Assembly: GCF_014636635.1 (NCBI RefSeq)
Contig: NZ_BMEO01000004.1
Coordinates: 186,001 to 250,000, forward strand
Origin: Marinicella pacifica
GTDB lineage: Bacteria > Pseudomonadota > Gammaproteobacteria > Xanthomonadales > Marinicellaceae
Length of the DNA: 64,000 nucleotides
Direction: 5' to 3'
A model generated the notes under the pieces. It did not search any database, was not told the DNA's origin, and was given only the letters and a program-made list of their open reading frames with translations. Shown one piece after another: positions 40,104 through 49,991 of the stretch; positions within the stretch are counted from its first letter, which is position 1, and every line of letters starts with the position of its first letter. Position numbers and translations under genes: made by a program.

Positions 40104-40943
40104 TTATGTGTGAATATTTAAAACCCATTGCACGCCCGTTATCTCACGAAAAACTTTCATGGTTAACAATGAATAAATAAAACTGAACTCTTTAAACTTA
40201 ATGTATTCATCCATTAAATCATTAAATGATTTCACATTCTTCATATTTTTTGCAATTACCTCACTTGTATTTAGAATCCACTTTTTATTATCTAAATAAT
40301 AACTATCTTCAATTTTTTGAAGCTCCGATATTAAATCTATATTTTCAAGTTTCTCAGGCTCGCTAAAAGCAATAGAGTAATTTCCAGCGCATGTATAAGT
40401 GTTTAAGGAATGGTTATTGAGATCAGAGGCTTTTTTGAAGTTTGAATTATCTATGATTTCTCCTTTAATTTTGAGACTTACAAGTTCTTCTATGTTATTT
40501 ATGGCTGGTGAGGCATAAATAACAAGAGCTCTGTTACCAAATGACTTATCTATTTTTGAAAGAATGCTTTGCTGTTTTAAATATATTTGGTATCTATAGT
40601 ACTCTTTTTGCCAGTATTGCCACTCTTTACTATTAGGCTTTTCCATATATTCTGGCCGTTTATATTGAATTAGTAAATTTGATTTTATATTGGGAATTTT
40701 ATCAATTAAATGTCCAATTTCAGCTTCCAAATCTCGTGCTATATCCAGGAGATTTACTCCAGAAAAGGGCAGAAATGGATAATTCAGTTTTTCCCAAAGA
40801 TCACTGTTTTTAGAATATGATGCTGAATCGAATCCAAAAAAACCTTCCAAAACCTGCCCTGGAGGAAAATAAACCGAAGACTTTGAATCTAATTCATTAT
40901 TAAAATAACTTTCATATGTTTTTTCTTCAAAACCAACTTTCAT
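40104..40943 (-). CDS. Hypothetical protein, unrecognised family
   Basis: A 279-residue soluble protein, strongly AT-rich, without signal peptide or membrane segment and with no clear Shine-Dalgarno before its ATG. Conserved-looking blocks are PGQVLEGFFGFDSASYS, LEAEIGHLIDKIPNIKSN, LLIQYKRPEYM, EWQYWQKEYYRYQI and NRALVIYASPAI. The helix with Glu followed by a strand ending QYK is faintly like a divergent PD-(D/E)XK nuclease core, but a proper Asp strand is not clear. It lies downstream of the second Kelch protein on the same strand. Its function is unknown. Confidence 0.55.
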   Translation of the reverse strand: MKVGFEEKTYESYFNNELDSKSSVYFPPGQVLEGFFGFDSASYSKNSDLWEKLNYPFLPFSGVNLLDIARDLEAEIGHLIDKIPNIKSNLLIQYKRPEYMEKPNSKEWQYWQKEYYRYQIYLKQQSILSKIDKSFGNRALVIYASPAINNIEELVSLKIKGEIIDNSNFKKASDLNNHSLNTYTCAGNYSIAFSEPEKLENIDLISELQKIEDSYYLDNKKWILNTSEVIAKNMKNVKSFNDLMDEYIKFKEFSFIYSLLTMKVFREITGVQWVLNIHT

Positions 40944-41046
40944 ATTAGGAACAATAAACCGAACTGAATTGGGGAGAAATTAAATGCAACACAATTAAAT
41001 AGCTTGTATTTGTTAAGCTTAAATTGGTTCAAATTCTTATATAGAT

Positions 41047-44000
41047 TCAATTTAGAAAATAAAGCCAATCTTTTAATTCCCATAACCCTCGACTTATTGC
41101 TTCAACATCATCAAAACCATGCCTAAAGATTAAATCATCACCAAAGTCGCAATACATAAAGATGCTTTCTACATCTTGCCCATTAATTGTGCCGCTGTTA
41201 TTGGCTAGTTCACAGGTTTGGATTGGGTTATCAGGCTGTTTTTGAATTGTAACATCATAACCTTCTAAATCATCCAAAGGTGTCGGTAATACAAATGCCC
41301 CTTCATGTCTCAATATTAAATCATCTGAAGCGTTATTTTGTAGAACCATATGATTATTGGGTATGAGTCCAAAAGCATAGCCACCCACTAAGTATTGCTT
41401 GGTTATACAATTTAAATTGACATCAGTGAAATCTCCACCCGCAATAGAGCCACTCGCATTATTAATAGAACAGGTTTGGTTGGGTGATGTTGGATGCGAT
41501 GCAACAGATACGTCAAAACCTGATCCATCTGGTAAATTATTAAAGAAAGCATACGAACCGTTATTGCTTATCAGAAGATATTCATCAGCGGTATTGTTGT
41601 ATAAAGTTAATACATTGCCAGTGGCCAAGCCAGAAACGAACCCACCTAAAGTATATTCAACCGTCTGACAATTTACTAAAATGGTTACGTCTTCGCCCGC
41701 TAAGATTCCTGATCCATCATCATTCCCGCCATTGCCCCCTGATATTGTACAAACCTGATTCGGGCTAGTCGGCTGCTCTGTTAACGATACATCATAAGCA
41801 GTACCATCATCTAAAGGCTGAGCAAAGTTTGCTGTAGTATTATTATTAAAAACCAAACTTTGGCCATTTGTTGTTAATTCAATTGAATTATCTGGATCTA
41901 AACCGGAAACAGTCACGGCAATATTGTATTGAAGTGTTGTACATGAAACCCCGATATGAACATCAGCCAAATTTATGGTGCCTGATTCTTCACCCGGTGT
42001 AATGCTACAAATTTGATTGGGCGCCGATGGCTGAGTATCGACAGTAATTAGATAATCGGCTCCATTGGCCATTTGAGTGGTGAAGTATGTAAGTACATTG
42101 TTGTCACTCACTTCTAATAGATCGCTACCATTATTATTGAGTTTAACTGTATTTCCTGCAGCTAAACCTGTGACTGTTACCCCAACTTTAAAAGTATCAG
42201 AGCATTGTATTGACACATCTTCTATATCTGCTGATATGTTGGTTCCAGAACCATTGGTGACAGTACATGTTTGTGATGGATTTTGAGGGTCGGCTAAGAC
42301 TGTTACATCATAACCAGTTCCTTTTAAAATAGGCGTGTTAAATGTAAAGCCCCCATCAGAAGTTAAAATTAAATCATCACCTCCGTTATTTTGTAGGGTG
42401 ACTTGGTCACCTTGCAAGCCACTTAAGCTACCTCTGATATCATAATAATAATCAAAATAATATAGCCATATTGGAGAATCTTCACCCGTACCCCAAACAA
42501 TCATTTCACTACCGGTCCATACTGCGGTGTGATACTGACTTGCACTGGGTGCGTTAGAGACTCTGGTTGCTTGCCAGCTATTCGTGTTGGGATTATAACG
42601 ACCACCGGTATTTAATGAACCGCCACCAGTTCCACCCCAAACAATCATCTTACTGCCGGTCCATACCGCTGTGTGACGCATTCTTACACTGGGTGCGCCA
42701 GTGGTAGGGATTGCTTGCCAGCTATTCGTGCCGGGGTTATAACGACCACCGGTATTTAATCTATTACCAAAATACGTCCCACCCCAAATAATCATTTCAC
42801 TGCCGGTCCATACCGCGGTGTGATGACTTCTAACTGCGGGTGCGCCAGTAACCTCGGTTGCTTGCCAGCTGTCAGTACTGGGGTTATAACGACCACCGGT
42901 ATTAATAAAATTAGCACTATAACTATAAAAATAACCACCCCAAACAATCATCTCGCTACCGGTCCATACCGCGGTGTGATCTGATCTACCACTAGGTGCA
43001 CCAGTAACTTGTGTTGCTTGCCAGCTGTCTGTATCCGGATCATAACGGCCTCCTGTATTTAAGTAACCACTATCTCCATATCCACCCCAAACAATCATCT
43101 CATTACCGGTCCATACCGCGGTGTGATCATATCTACCACTGGGTGCACCAGTGGTGGGGGTTGCTTGCCAACTGTCCGTACCGGGGTTATAATAGCCACC
43201 GGTATTTAAAAAATCACCCCCATCGTCACCACCCCAAACAATCATATCACTGCCAGTCCATACCGCGGTGTGTCTTGTTCTACCAGTTGGTGCATTATTA
43301 ATATTGGTTGACAACCAAGTGTGAGTTATAAGATTATAACGAAAGCCTGAGTTTAAAAAACCATAATTAATTCCACCCCATACAATCATATCATTACCAG
43401 TCCATATAGCTGTATGACTAGTCCTGGAAATAGATCTATCCTGAGTGTTCATAGAAATCCAGTTATCGGTTACTGGGTCATAACGACCACTGGCGTTTAA
43501 ATTATTACCATATTCATCCCAAACAATCATCTCACTGCCGGTCCATAGCGCTTTATGTTCATATCCTCCGCTGGGTGCGCCGGAGACTTGAGTTGCTTGC
43601 CAGCTATCTGTGCTTGGGTCATAACGTCCTCCCGTATTTAAGTAATCACTATCTCCTCTTCCACCCCAAACAATCATCTCACTGCCAGTCCATATCGCTG
43701 AATGTCCATTTCTAGCATTTGGTACATTTGTTGCAACTGTGGTTGAAGACCAGCTATCCCTCTCAGGGTCATAACGACCTCCCGTGTTCAAAGCTCCATC
43801 ATTTCCATATCCTCCCCATATAATCATCTTACTTCCAGTCCACACAGCAGTGTGGTCGTATCTTCCTGTTGGCACATTTGTGCCTACACTGATTGACGAC
43901 CAGCTGTCGCTATCGGGATCATAACGGCCTCCCGTATTTAAGTAGCCACTATCTCCGTTTCCACCCCAAATAATCATCTCACTGCCGGTCCACACAGCAG

Positions 44001-45435
44001 TATGGCCAGCTCTTTCTGTTGGTAGGTTCGAACCTAAGCTAATTGAAGACCAGCTATCACTATCAGGATTATAGCGTCCGCCCGTATTTAAGTAACCACT
44101 ATCTCCATATCCACCCCAAATTATCATTTCAGTCCCGGTCCAAACAGATGTGTATCCAACTCGTTTTGAAGGCGTATTATTAGAATTAACAGAAGACCAA
44201 CTATCTGTATCAGGGTTATACCTACCGCCTGTATTTAACTGATTATTATCTTCTCTATCAACCCCTCCCCATATAATCATCTCACTTCCTGTCCAAACAG
44301 CGGAATGATCTTTTCTTGATAATGGCGCATTTATAGTACTCATAAATGACCAACTATCACTAACAGGGTTATATCTTTCACCTCTATCTTGATAAGTATT
44401 ACTGCCTCCCCAGACAATCATTTCAGTACCAGTCCAAATTGCGGTGGAACCTCGTCTTTTTATCTCAATCTCATAATTTTCCCACCTGTCTATAACCGCA
44501 GCTTTATTATTCAATCCCTGTTCTTTTTTAGTGATTTTTGGCAAAGAATATTGATGCGTTTTTGATGCTGGAAGGTATGTAATATCTGAATGCGTTGAAA
44601 GCCATTCATTTTGACTTTTCTTTTTCCACTGCAGCACCTTTACTTTTATGCTTTGTTGAGTTTCTTCAACTATTTCAGTATAAACAAAAGAAGCATGATG
44701 CTCTTGGAGATTTCTATTATTGGATTTTTTTACGATATGTTTAAACTCTTCCGCATCCAGTTCCACAATTCTCTTTTTATTTATTTCCTCTGGTGAAGGC
44801 TCAGTATCTAAAGATTTTTTATCAGCAGATACCAATCCATAAGTTATCGTATTAATTTGTGCGGTTGTATCATCTGTATTGTTGCTCAGTAGGTATTTAT
44901 CTAATTCTCTTTGAGCCTTTTGTTTAACTTCTGCATGAATGGTGTTGTTAAAATTAAACTGGTTGGCTAATTTCTTTTGAACCAAGTAAGGTCTTGAGAC
45001 ACATTGAGCGATGGTTGTTGGGTCATTATTTAAAACATCAAATAACTCTTTAAGGCGTTTTGCATCTTTCGTCTGTCGAGCCATTCTGTCTAAATCATGC
45101 TGCAGCATCTCAGGCGTAATCTCAAAATTAAATCTTTTTGCTAAAACGGCCTCCATTTTAAGATTCTCAAGCACAGATTGACGAATTTTGTCAGTATCTA
45201 CGACCTCTGAAAATAAGGGTTTTGGAGATTTGTTTTCTTCTGGCCAAAGATTATAAGACCACTTAAGCTCATCTATCGCGGTTTTACATTCGACTAAATT
45301 ATCGATGTATTCTGCTTGATTCAGATTCGTCCAAGCCAATGGCAGTGGCTTAACAACGTCTTTAGAGAAAGACTGATTAGAGAAAAGGATTAAGAGTGAA
45401 ATTATTAAGATTGATACAGATTTAAAGCGATTCAT
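41047..45435 (-). CDS. Second giant exported Kelch-like repeat protein with GF-tail
   Basis: About 1462 residues. I use the ATG at 45435 (signal peptide MNRFKSVSILIISLLILFSNQ); the frame extends to 45462, but TATAAT overlaps that first ATG and is likely the promoter. The N-terminal domain (about 25-290) is clearly homologous to the other Kelch protein (EYIDNLVECK, MLQHDLDRMARQTKDAK, IAQCVSRPYL). It again has 14 Kelch-like units (HTAVWTGSEMIVWGG, LNTGGRYNP) and then five beta repeats (QYNIAVTVSGLDPDN, PNQTC) instead of nine. The end reads FGDDLIFRHGFDDVEAISR and then an 11-residue extension ending in WLYFLN. A surface-binding role is inferred. Confidence 0.88.
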   Translation of the reverse strand: MNRFKSVSILIISLLILFSNQSFSKDVVKPLPLAWTNLNQAEYIDNLVECKTAIDELKWSYNLWPEENKSPKPLFSEVVDTDKIRQSVLENLKMEAVLAKRFNFEITPEMLQHDLDRMARQTKDAKRLKELFDVLNNDPTTIAQCVSRPYLVQKKLANQFNFNNTIHAEVKQKAQRELDKYLLSNNTDDTTAQINTITYGLVSADKKSLDTEPSPEEINKKRIVELDAEEFKHIVKKSNNRNLQEHHASFVYTEIVEETQQSIKVKVLQWKKKSQNEWLSTHSDITYLPASKTHQYSLPKITKKEQGLNNKAAVIDRWENYEIEIKRRGSTAIWTGTEMIVWGGSNTYQDRGERYNPVSDSWSFMSTINAPLSRKDHSAVWTGSEMIIWGGVDREDNNQLNTGGRYNPDTDSWSSVNSNNTPSKRVGYTSVWTGTEMIIWGGYGDSGYLNTGGRYNPDSDSWSSISLGSNLPTERAGHTAVWTGSEMIIWGGNGDSGYLNTGGRYDPDSDSWSSISVGTNVPTGRYDHTAVWTGSKMIIWGGYGNDGALNTGGRYDPERDSWSSTTVATNVPNARNGHSAIWTGSEMIVWGGRGDSDYLNTGGRYDPSTDSWQATQVSGAPSGGYEHKALWTGSEMIVWDEYGNNLNASGRYDPVTDNWISMNTQDRSISRTSHTAIWTGNDMIVWGGINYGFLNSGFRYNLITHTWLSTNINNAPTGRTRHTAVWTGSDMIVWGGDDGGDFLNTGGYYNPGTDSWQATPTTGAPSGRYDHTAVWTGNEMIVWGGYGDSGYLNTGGRYDPDTDSWQATQVTGAPSGRSDHTAVWTGSEMIVWGGYFYSYSANFINTGGRYNPSTDSWQATEVTGAPAVRSHHTAVWTGSEMIIWGGTYFGNRLNTGGRYNPGTNSWQAIPTTGAPSVRMRHTAVWTGSKMIVWGGTGGGSLNTGGRYNPNTNSWQATRVSNAPSASQYHTAVWTGSEMIVWGTGEDSPIWLYYFDYYYDIRGSLSGLQGDQVTLQNNGGDDLILTSDGGFTFNTPILKGTGYDVTVLADPQNPSQTCTVTNGSGTNISADIEDVSIQCSDTFKVGVTVTGLAAGNTVKLNNNGSDLLEVSDNNVLTYFTTQMANGADYLITVDTQPSAPNQICSITPGEESGTINLADVHIGVSCTTLQYNIAVTVSGLDPDNSIELTTNGQSLVFNNNTTANFAQPLDDGTAYDVSLTEQPTSPNQVCTISGGNGGNDDGSGILAGEDVTILVNCQTVEYTLGGFVSGLATGNVLTLYNNTADEYLLISNNGSYAFFNNLPDGSGFDVSVASHPTSPNQTCSINNASGSIAGGDFTDVNLNCITKQYLVGGYAFGLIPNNHMVLQNNASDDLILRHEGAFVLPTPLDDLEGYDVTIQKQPDNPIQTCELANNSGTINGQDVESIFMYCDFGDDLIFRHGFDDVEAISRGLWELKDWLYFLN
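42450..44480 (-). repeat. Fourteen tandem Kelch-like coding units
   Basis: In-frame units of about 140-155 bases, more diverged from each other than in the first Kelch gene. Unit 7 has lost the GG (WDEYGNN) and unit 8 has FRYNL in place of GRYNP. Confidence 0.85.
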
Positions 45436-45870
45436 TTCCATGTTCTTATATGTTTTTTCCATTATACAATAAACTGAACATTAGTTCTGTAATCTCAACT
45501 TCTTGATCTGGTCTATAAATATGAGAGTATTGTTATTGAATTGACAGACTGTGACTTTTTTATAACAAGGTCATGATTTTATGGACTTGGGGTTAAACTG
45601 TACATTCTATGATTCTAACTTTATAAATAGATATTTTCAGAACGAGCATAATTAAAACATCATGAGAACTTTACCATTTAGGCATACGTAAAGGCCTATG
45701 CATAGGGAATTACCTGCCCAAAAGACCATTTAGAAAAATATGATACTTCGGAGTTTATTCAACTTATTTTTAGAATATTATTTCTTCCCACCAATTGATT
45801 TTTTGTTCGTTTTTGTGATGGAAAGCGAAACAATTTCAAATAGCAATGTCCAAAGTTACATCAACTAATT
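45436..45870. other. Intergenic region without recognised gene
   Basis: AT-rich. It holds TATAAT just upstream of the Kelch gene start (near 45466-45461, minus strand), TTGACA near 45540 without a well-spaced -10, and a perfect 12-base palindrome CCTATGCATAGG at 45695-45706. No coding frame or RNA gene is convincing. Confidence 0.4.
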
Positions 45871-46389
45871 CTAAAGAATTTTTTTATAACGATGTACATT
45901 TTCACTGCAACCTTCATATAAATAAATAGAGTCAAAAACCGACTGGTTTTGTAATTTACTTTTAAAAGCTACTGTCAAGTTATTTCCAATTTCATCTATA
46001 TCAAAAAAAGGACCAAATAAACCAACTAACAGTATACCTTTACCATGAGACCTAGCTATTTTAATCATCGTACTTTTAGTTAATTTCTTTTCAATAACAG
46101 TTTCAACTTTATTGCGTGTAGTTTCGTCAGGATCTTTGACATACCCTCCTTTAGAAGGTCTATGTGTAATATCTGCTGCATAAGAAGTTATGCTAATAGC
46201 AACGTCTTGACTATAAAAAGCGTCAGTGATTTCTACCCAAGTATTTTTGCGGTCAATTTCTACAAAAGCATCTGGTGGATCTGGCTGGGACTTAATCTTA
46301 AAAGTCAAACCCTTTCTTTTTAGACATTCGCCAAATGATTTTAAAACACTGTTTTCATGAACACTTTTTAATTTTCTACGTGGAATCAT
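45871..46389 (-). CDS. Hypothetical protein with a possible PD-(D/E)XK-like core
   Basis: A 172-residue soluble AT-rich protein with no export signal. PPDAFVEIDRKNTWVEITDAF (residues about 38-58, quoted in part as PPDAFVEID and WVEIT) has the spacing of a PD-(D/E)XK nuclease hairpin, with Thr in place of the usual Lys. A later strand GKGILLVGLFGPFFDID and helices fit an alpha/beta fold. No partner gene is adjacent, and no Shine-Dalgarno is seen before the ATG. Nuclease function is only a suggestion; the protein may be a degenerate or orphan member. Confidence 0.5.
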   Translation of the reverse strand: MIPRRKLKSVHENSVLKSFGECLKRKGLTFKIKSQPDPPDAFVEIDRKNTWVEITDAFYSQDVAISITSYAADITHRPSKGGYVKDPDETTRNKVETVIEKKLTKSTMIKIARSHGKGILLVGLFGPFFDIDEIGNNLTVAFKSKLQNQSVFDSIYLYEGCSENVHRYKKIL

Positions 46390-46567
46390 GTTAATACTTA
46401 AAATTTATTATTTGTGAGTCAACATCAGATATCGAAATATTTTTTACTTAGTACATTCGTTCCCATATTGTTGATTATATCATATTTAAAGCATATTAAA
46501 CTTTAATAATGTGAAACCAAATAATAAGCAAAAATATCTTCAGACACTTTTAAATCATGATGAACTT

Positions 46568-46598
46568 TGCGAGATACCTCGGCTACGCTCGGTATGAC
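46568..46598. repeat. Short dispersed repeat (GAGATACCTCGG type)
   Basis: GCGAGATACCTCGGCTACG followed by CTCGGTATGAC forms ATACC/GGTAT with an internal GC-rich loop. This is a type of short intergenic repeat common in bacterial genomes; one copy seen here. Confidence 0.45.
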
Positions 46599-46736
46599 AT
46601 TAATTTTATTATCACATTCTGTTCACAAGTGTTAAATTAGTCACTTCTGTGTCGATATCATGGAAGCAAGGATTGACTGGAGAAACTGGTGTCTGGTTTA
46701 GAACGTTTTTTGATTGATGCTTTTCTCTATTTTTTA

Positions 46737-46785
46737 AAATGGGTCCACGGGTCAAGCCCGAGGACGACGCAGGTGGTGGGGGCAA
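46737..46785. repeat. Short dispersed repeat (GGGTCAAGCCCG type)
   Basis: GGTCCACGGGTCAAGCCCG then AGGACGACGCAGG. CGGG-TCAA-GCCCG is a small hairpin. Similar elements are widespread between genes in many genomes; only one copy is in this window. Confidence 0.45.
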
Positions 46786-46848
46786 ATCGAAAGTCACAAG
46801 AAATGTTTTTGAATGTTAAAATGGCTCTTTTTTAAAAACAAACTATCT

Positions 46849-47571
46849 ATGCGTCCATCGAAACGAGCGAATGATGAATTACGGCCGATCCGTATTGAGC
46901 GGAATTACACCATGCACGCCGAAGGTTCCGTGCTGATTTCTTGTGGTAACACTAAAGTTTTATGTAATGCCAGTGTCGAGGACCGGGTACCGCCGTGGTT
47001 ACGGGGTAAGGGCCAGGGCTGGGTGACAGCGGAATACGGCATGCTTCCGCGGGCCACCAATACCCGCAATGGCCGGGAAGCGGCGCGGGGTAAGCAAGGC
47101 GGGCGAACGCTGGAAATTCAGCGTTTAATTGGCCGGTCTTTACGCGCGATTGTTGATTTGTCGGCTTTGGGTGAGCGGGTGATTACCGTGGATTGTGATG
47201 TCATTCAGGCGGATGGCGGGACACGCACAGCGTCCATTACCGGGGCTTATGTGGCGCTGTATGATGCGGTGGAATCCTTATTAAAAAACAACATCATCAA
47301 AAAGAACCCACTGCATGGTTCGGTGGCGGCGGTGTCGGTGGGGATTTATAATCAACAACCGGTGCTGGATCTGGATTATCCCGAAGATTCTCAAGCCGAA
47401 ACCGATATGAACATTGTCATGAATGATGGCGGGCATTTTATCGAGGTTCAGGGCACTGCTGAAGGCCATGCCTTTCGTCGGGATGAGTTGAATGAATTAC
47501 TGGATTTGGCCGACAGTGGTATTCAGCAATTATTATATGCTCAGCAACAAGCCATTTTAAACAAATCATGA
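46849..47571 (+). CDS. rph: Ribonuclease PH
   Basis: Phosphorolytic 3'-exoribonuclease that trims tRNA 3' ends. The product is 240 residues from the ATG at 46849 ([20 protein letters not shown]); a frame twelve codons longer does not resemble RNase PH. Diagnostic blocks are [76 protein letters not shown] and the C-terminal [19 protein letters not shown]. The stop overlaps rdgB by four bases, giving an rph-rdgB-hemW operon. Confidence 0.96.
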   Translation: MRPSKRANDELRPIRIERNYTMHAEGSVLISCGNTKVLCNASVEDRVPPWLRGKGQGWVTAEYGMLPRATNTRNGREAARGKQGGRTLEIQRLIGRSLRAIVDLSALGERVITVDCDVIQADGGTRTASITGAYVALYDAVESLLKNNIIKKNPLHGSVAAVSVGIYNQQPVLDLDYPEDSQAETDMNIVMNDGGHFIEVQGTAEGHAFRRDELNELLDLADSGIQQLLYAQQQAILNKS

Positions 47572-48158
47572 AACAGCTGCTGTTAGCCAGTGGTAATCGT
47601 GGAAAGCTGAGGGAACTGTCTTTGGCTTTGCAGGATTTTGGCTTTGAACTGCAGTTGCAACCGAAAGACGCTGCTTATGAGGTCGCTGAAACCGGCAGCA
47701 CCTTTGTTGAGAACGCGATTATCAAGGCCCGTCATGCTTCACAAATCAGCGGTCTGCCGACGTTGGCGGATGATTCGGGGCTGATTGTACCGGCGCTGAA
47801 AGGCGAACCGGGGGTTTATTCTGCGCGCTATGACGGTGAGCAGGCTTCGGACAGTGATAACAGCACGTTGTTAATCAAGAACATGCGCAACATCGATGAC
47901 CGCCGGGCTTATTTTTATTGTTGCCTGGTGATGATGCAGCATGCCGACGATCCGGCGCCGGTGATCGCCGAAGGCCGCTGGTACGGCGAAATCAGCCAAC
48001 AATCCCAAGGCGATGGTGGTTTTGGTTATGATCCGGTTTTTTATCTGCCTGATTTAAATTGCAGTGCCGCTGAATTACCAGCTGCTGAAAAACTGCGCTT
48101 ATCCCACCGCGGCCAAGCGGTCCAACAGCTGAAAAGCCGTTTACAACCAAAGGTATGA
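47568..48158 (+). CDS. rdgB: XTP/dITP pyrophosphatase (RdgB/HAM1)
   Basis: House-cleaning enzyme that hydrolyses dITP, XTP and related nucleotides to monophosphates. The 196 residues show [17 protein letters not shown] at the start, [43 protein letters not shown] and [12 protein letters not shown], all standard. Both ends overlap neighbours by four bases, so it is co-translated with rph and hemW. Confidence 0.96.
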   Translation: MKQLLLASGNRGKLRELSLALQDFGFELQLQPKDAAYEVAETGSTFVENAIIKARHASQISGLPTLADDSGLIVPALKGEPGVYSARYDGEQASDSDNSTLLIKNMRNIDDRRAYFYCCLVMMQHADDPAPVIAEGRWYGEISQQSQGDGGFGYDPVFYLPDLNCSAAELPAAEKLRLSHRGQAVQQLKSRLQPKV

Positions 48159-49303
48159 TCACACCGCCTAAACTCAGTTTATACATTCACTTCCCGTGGT
48201 GCGTGCAGAAATGTCCGTATTGTGACTTTAATTCCCATCAACTAAAAACTGACCTCGATGAGGCGACCTACGTGGATGCTTTACTGACCGATTTAGAGCA
48301 GGATTTACCGTTAATTTGGGGTCGCACCATTAACACCATTTTTATGGGCGGCGGCACACCAAGTTTATTTTCCGCCCAATCGATGCAGCGTTTGCTCAGC
48401 GGTATTCGTGCTTTACTGCCGATTCGACCGGATGCGGAAATCACCATGGAAGTCAATCCGGGGAGTCAGGAGTTCGATGATTTAAGTGCTTATCGCCAGG
48501 CCGGTATTAACCGCCTGTCCTTTGGTGTGCAATCTTTGGATAATAATCAGTTAAGGGTTCTGGGCCGTATTCATAACGCCGATCAGGCCATTAAAGCCAT
48601 TGATAAAGCCCAACAAGCCGGTTTTGATAATTTCAATACGGATTTGATGTTTGCTTTACCCAATCAGTCTTTATCCGATGCCAGGAACGATTTACAGGCA
48701 TTATTAGATTTATCACCGCCGCATGTCTCGTATTATCAGCTGACTTTAGAGCCCAACACGCTCTTTGCGGTGAAGCCACCGACGGGTATTCCTGATGAGG
48801 GCCTGCAACAAGATATGTATTTCCAGGGTCAGGACATATTGGCAGAAGCCGGCTATCAACAATACGAGGTTTCGGCCTACGCAGGTAATGACAATCCGGC
48901 CGAACATAACTTGAATTACTGGCGATTTGGTGATTATCTCGGTATCGGTGCCGGTGCCCACAGTAAAATTACCCAAGGCCATAATGGCGAGATTATTCGC
49001 TTGGTCAAGCAGAAGCATCCGCAAATGTATCTCAATAAGGTGCATCAACCTGAACGTATTATTGAACAAAAAACACTGAACAAAAATGACTTATTGTTTG
49101 AATTTCTGTTGAACCATCTGCGTTTAAAAGAACCAATTCCCTTAAAACGTTTTCACGAGCGGACCGGTTTAGACGTGACAAGTTTAACAACGCTGTTCAA
49201 GGAATCTGTTCCTGAAAACTGGTACCGGCTCAACGACCAATCCATCACCCTAACCGAAACCGGCTTTTTAAACAGCGACGTTATTTTGCAACAACTTCTC
49301 TAA
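48155..49303 (+). CDS. hemW: Radical SAM heme chaperone HemW
   Basis: HemW (formerly HemN-like) delivers heme to target proteins and has a radical SAM centre. The 382-residue product starts [16 protein letters not shown] and has the cluster motif CVQKCPYCDF near residue 17-26, GGGTPSLFSAQSM near 70, VNPGSQEFDDL, NRLSFGVQSLDNNQL and NTDLMFALPNQSL. A C-terminal HemN_C domain (about 300-382) follows. Third gene of the rph-rdgB-hemW operon. Confidence 0.94.
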   Translation: MITPPKLSLYIHFPWCVQKCPYCDFNSHQLKTDLDEATYVDALLTDLEQDLPLIWGRTINTIFMGGGTPSLFSAQSMQRLLSGIRALLPIRPDAEITMEVNPGSQEFDDLSAYRQAGINRLSFGVQSLDNNQLRVLGRIHNADQAIKAIDKAQQAGFDNFNTDLMFALPNQSLSDARNDLQALLDLSPPHVSYYQLTLEPNTLFAVKPPTGIPDEGLQQDMYFQGQDILAEAGYQQYEVSAYAGNDNPAEHNLNYWRFGDYLGIGAGAHSKITQGHNGEIIRLVKQKHPQMYLNKVHQPERIIEQKTLNKNDLLFEFLLNHLRLKEPIPLKRFHERTGLDVTSLTTLFKESVPENWYRLNDQSITLTETGFLNSDVILQQLL

Positions 49304-49308
49304 AAAGC

Positions 49309-49923
49309 TTAGTCATCGTAAAACTCAACCACACCGGTGGAAATGTTATAACAGGCGCCGACGATGTTTAATTTTCCTGAACCTAAAGCGTCTTCTAATA
49401 AGTCCGATGAGGCCAATAATTGATCCACGGATTTTTGCACATTGGCTTTTACTGCTTGCGATACGGTGACATTATCAACGCCGACTAAATCCGTTAAGGG
49501 TGTTACGGCCGGCTTAATGCGACGGACAATGGATTGAATGTGATGAGAGACACCCACGCCGGGTTCCTTAATATCATTTAAGGTGGCTGTGACCGCACCA
49601 CATTCGGTGTGACCCATGACCACCACCAAGGGCGTATCAAACTCAGCCACGGAAAACTCAATACTTCCAATTAAAGAAGGCGCCACAATATTACCTGCCA
49701 CTCGAATGACAAATAAATCACCCAAACCCTGATCGAACACCAACTCCGCCGGTGCGCGCGAATCGGAACAGCCTAAAATCACCGCAAAAGGCTTTTGTCC
49801 TTGGGTTAGTTCCATGCGTTTTTCGCCACTGATGGCACCACTCGGGCTCTGGTGTTCGTCAATAAAGCGTTGGTTGCCGGCTTTCAGCGCAGCGAGGGCT
49901 TGTTGGGCTCTTTTCATGGGCAT
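49309..49923 (-). CDS. Beta-class carbonic anhydrase
   Basis: Interconverts CO2 and bicarbonate. The 204-residue product has the zinc ligands and active-site dyad of the beta class: GCSDSRAPAE near 51-60 and GHTECGAV near 106-113, with GDLFVIRVAGNIV between. No signal peptide, so cytosolic. It is convergent with hemW, five bases apart. Confidence 0.95.
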   Translation of the reverse strand: MPMKRAQQALAALKAGNQRFIDEHQSPSGAISGEKRMELTQGQKPFAVILGCSDSRAPAELVFDQGLGDLFVIRVAGNIVAPSLIGSIEFSVAEFDTPLVVVMGHTECGAVTATLNDIKEPGVGVSHHIQSIVRRIKPAVTPLTDLVGVDNVTVSQAVKANVQKSVDQLLASSDLLEDALGSGKLNIVGACYNISTGVVEFYDD

Positions 49924-49991
49924 GTGTATTGAGATAAAGTCGCATAATTATAAATCCCTTTCCGGCGGTTGTCAGGATATAAGCTGATTAT

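Larger units (their letters stand above)
46390..46848. other. Intergenic region with dispersed repeats
   Basis: AT-rich left half without features. Right half contains two short repeat-like elements listed separately. A 61-codon frame on the minus strand here runs through the repeats and is not considered a gene. Confidence 0.5.

Noticed and set aside
45695-45706. 12-base palindrome CCTATGCATAGG as an operator
   Set aside because: A single short palindrome in 400 bases of AT-rich DNA with no positioned promoter is weak evidence; mentioned only in the intergenic entry.
46612-46797. 61-codon minus-strand frame
   Set aside because: It runs through a dispersed GGGTCAAGCCCG-type repeat, has no ribosome binding site and is Pro/Ser-rich noise.
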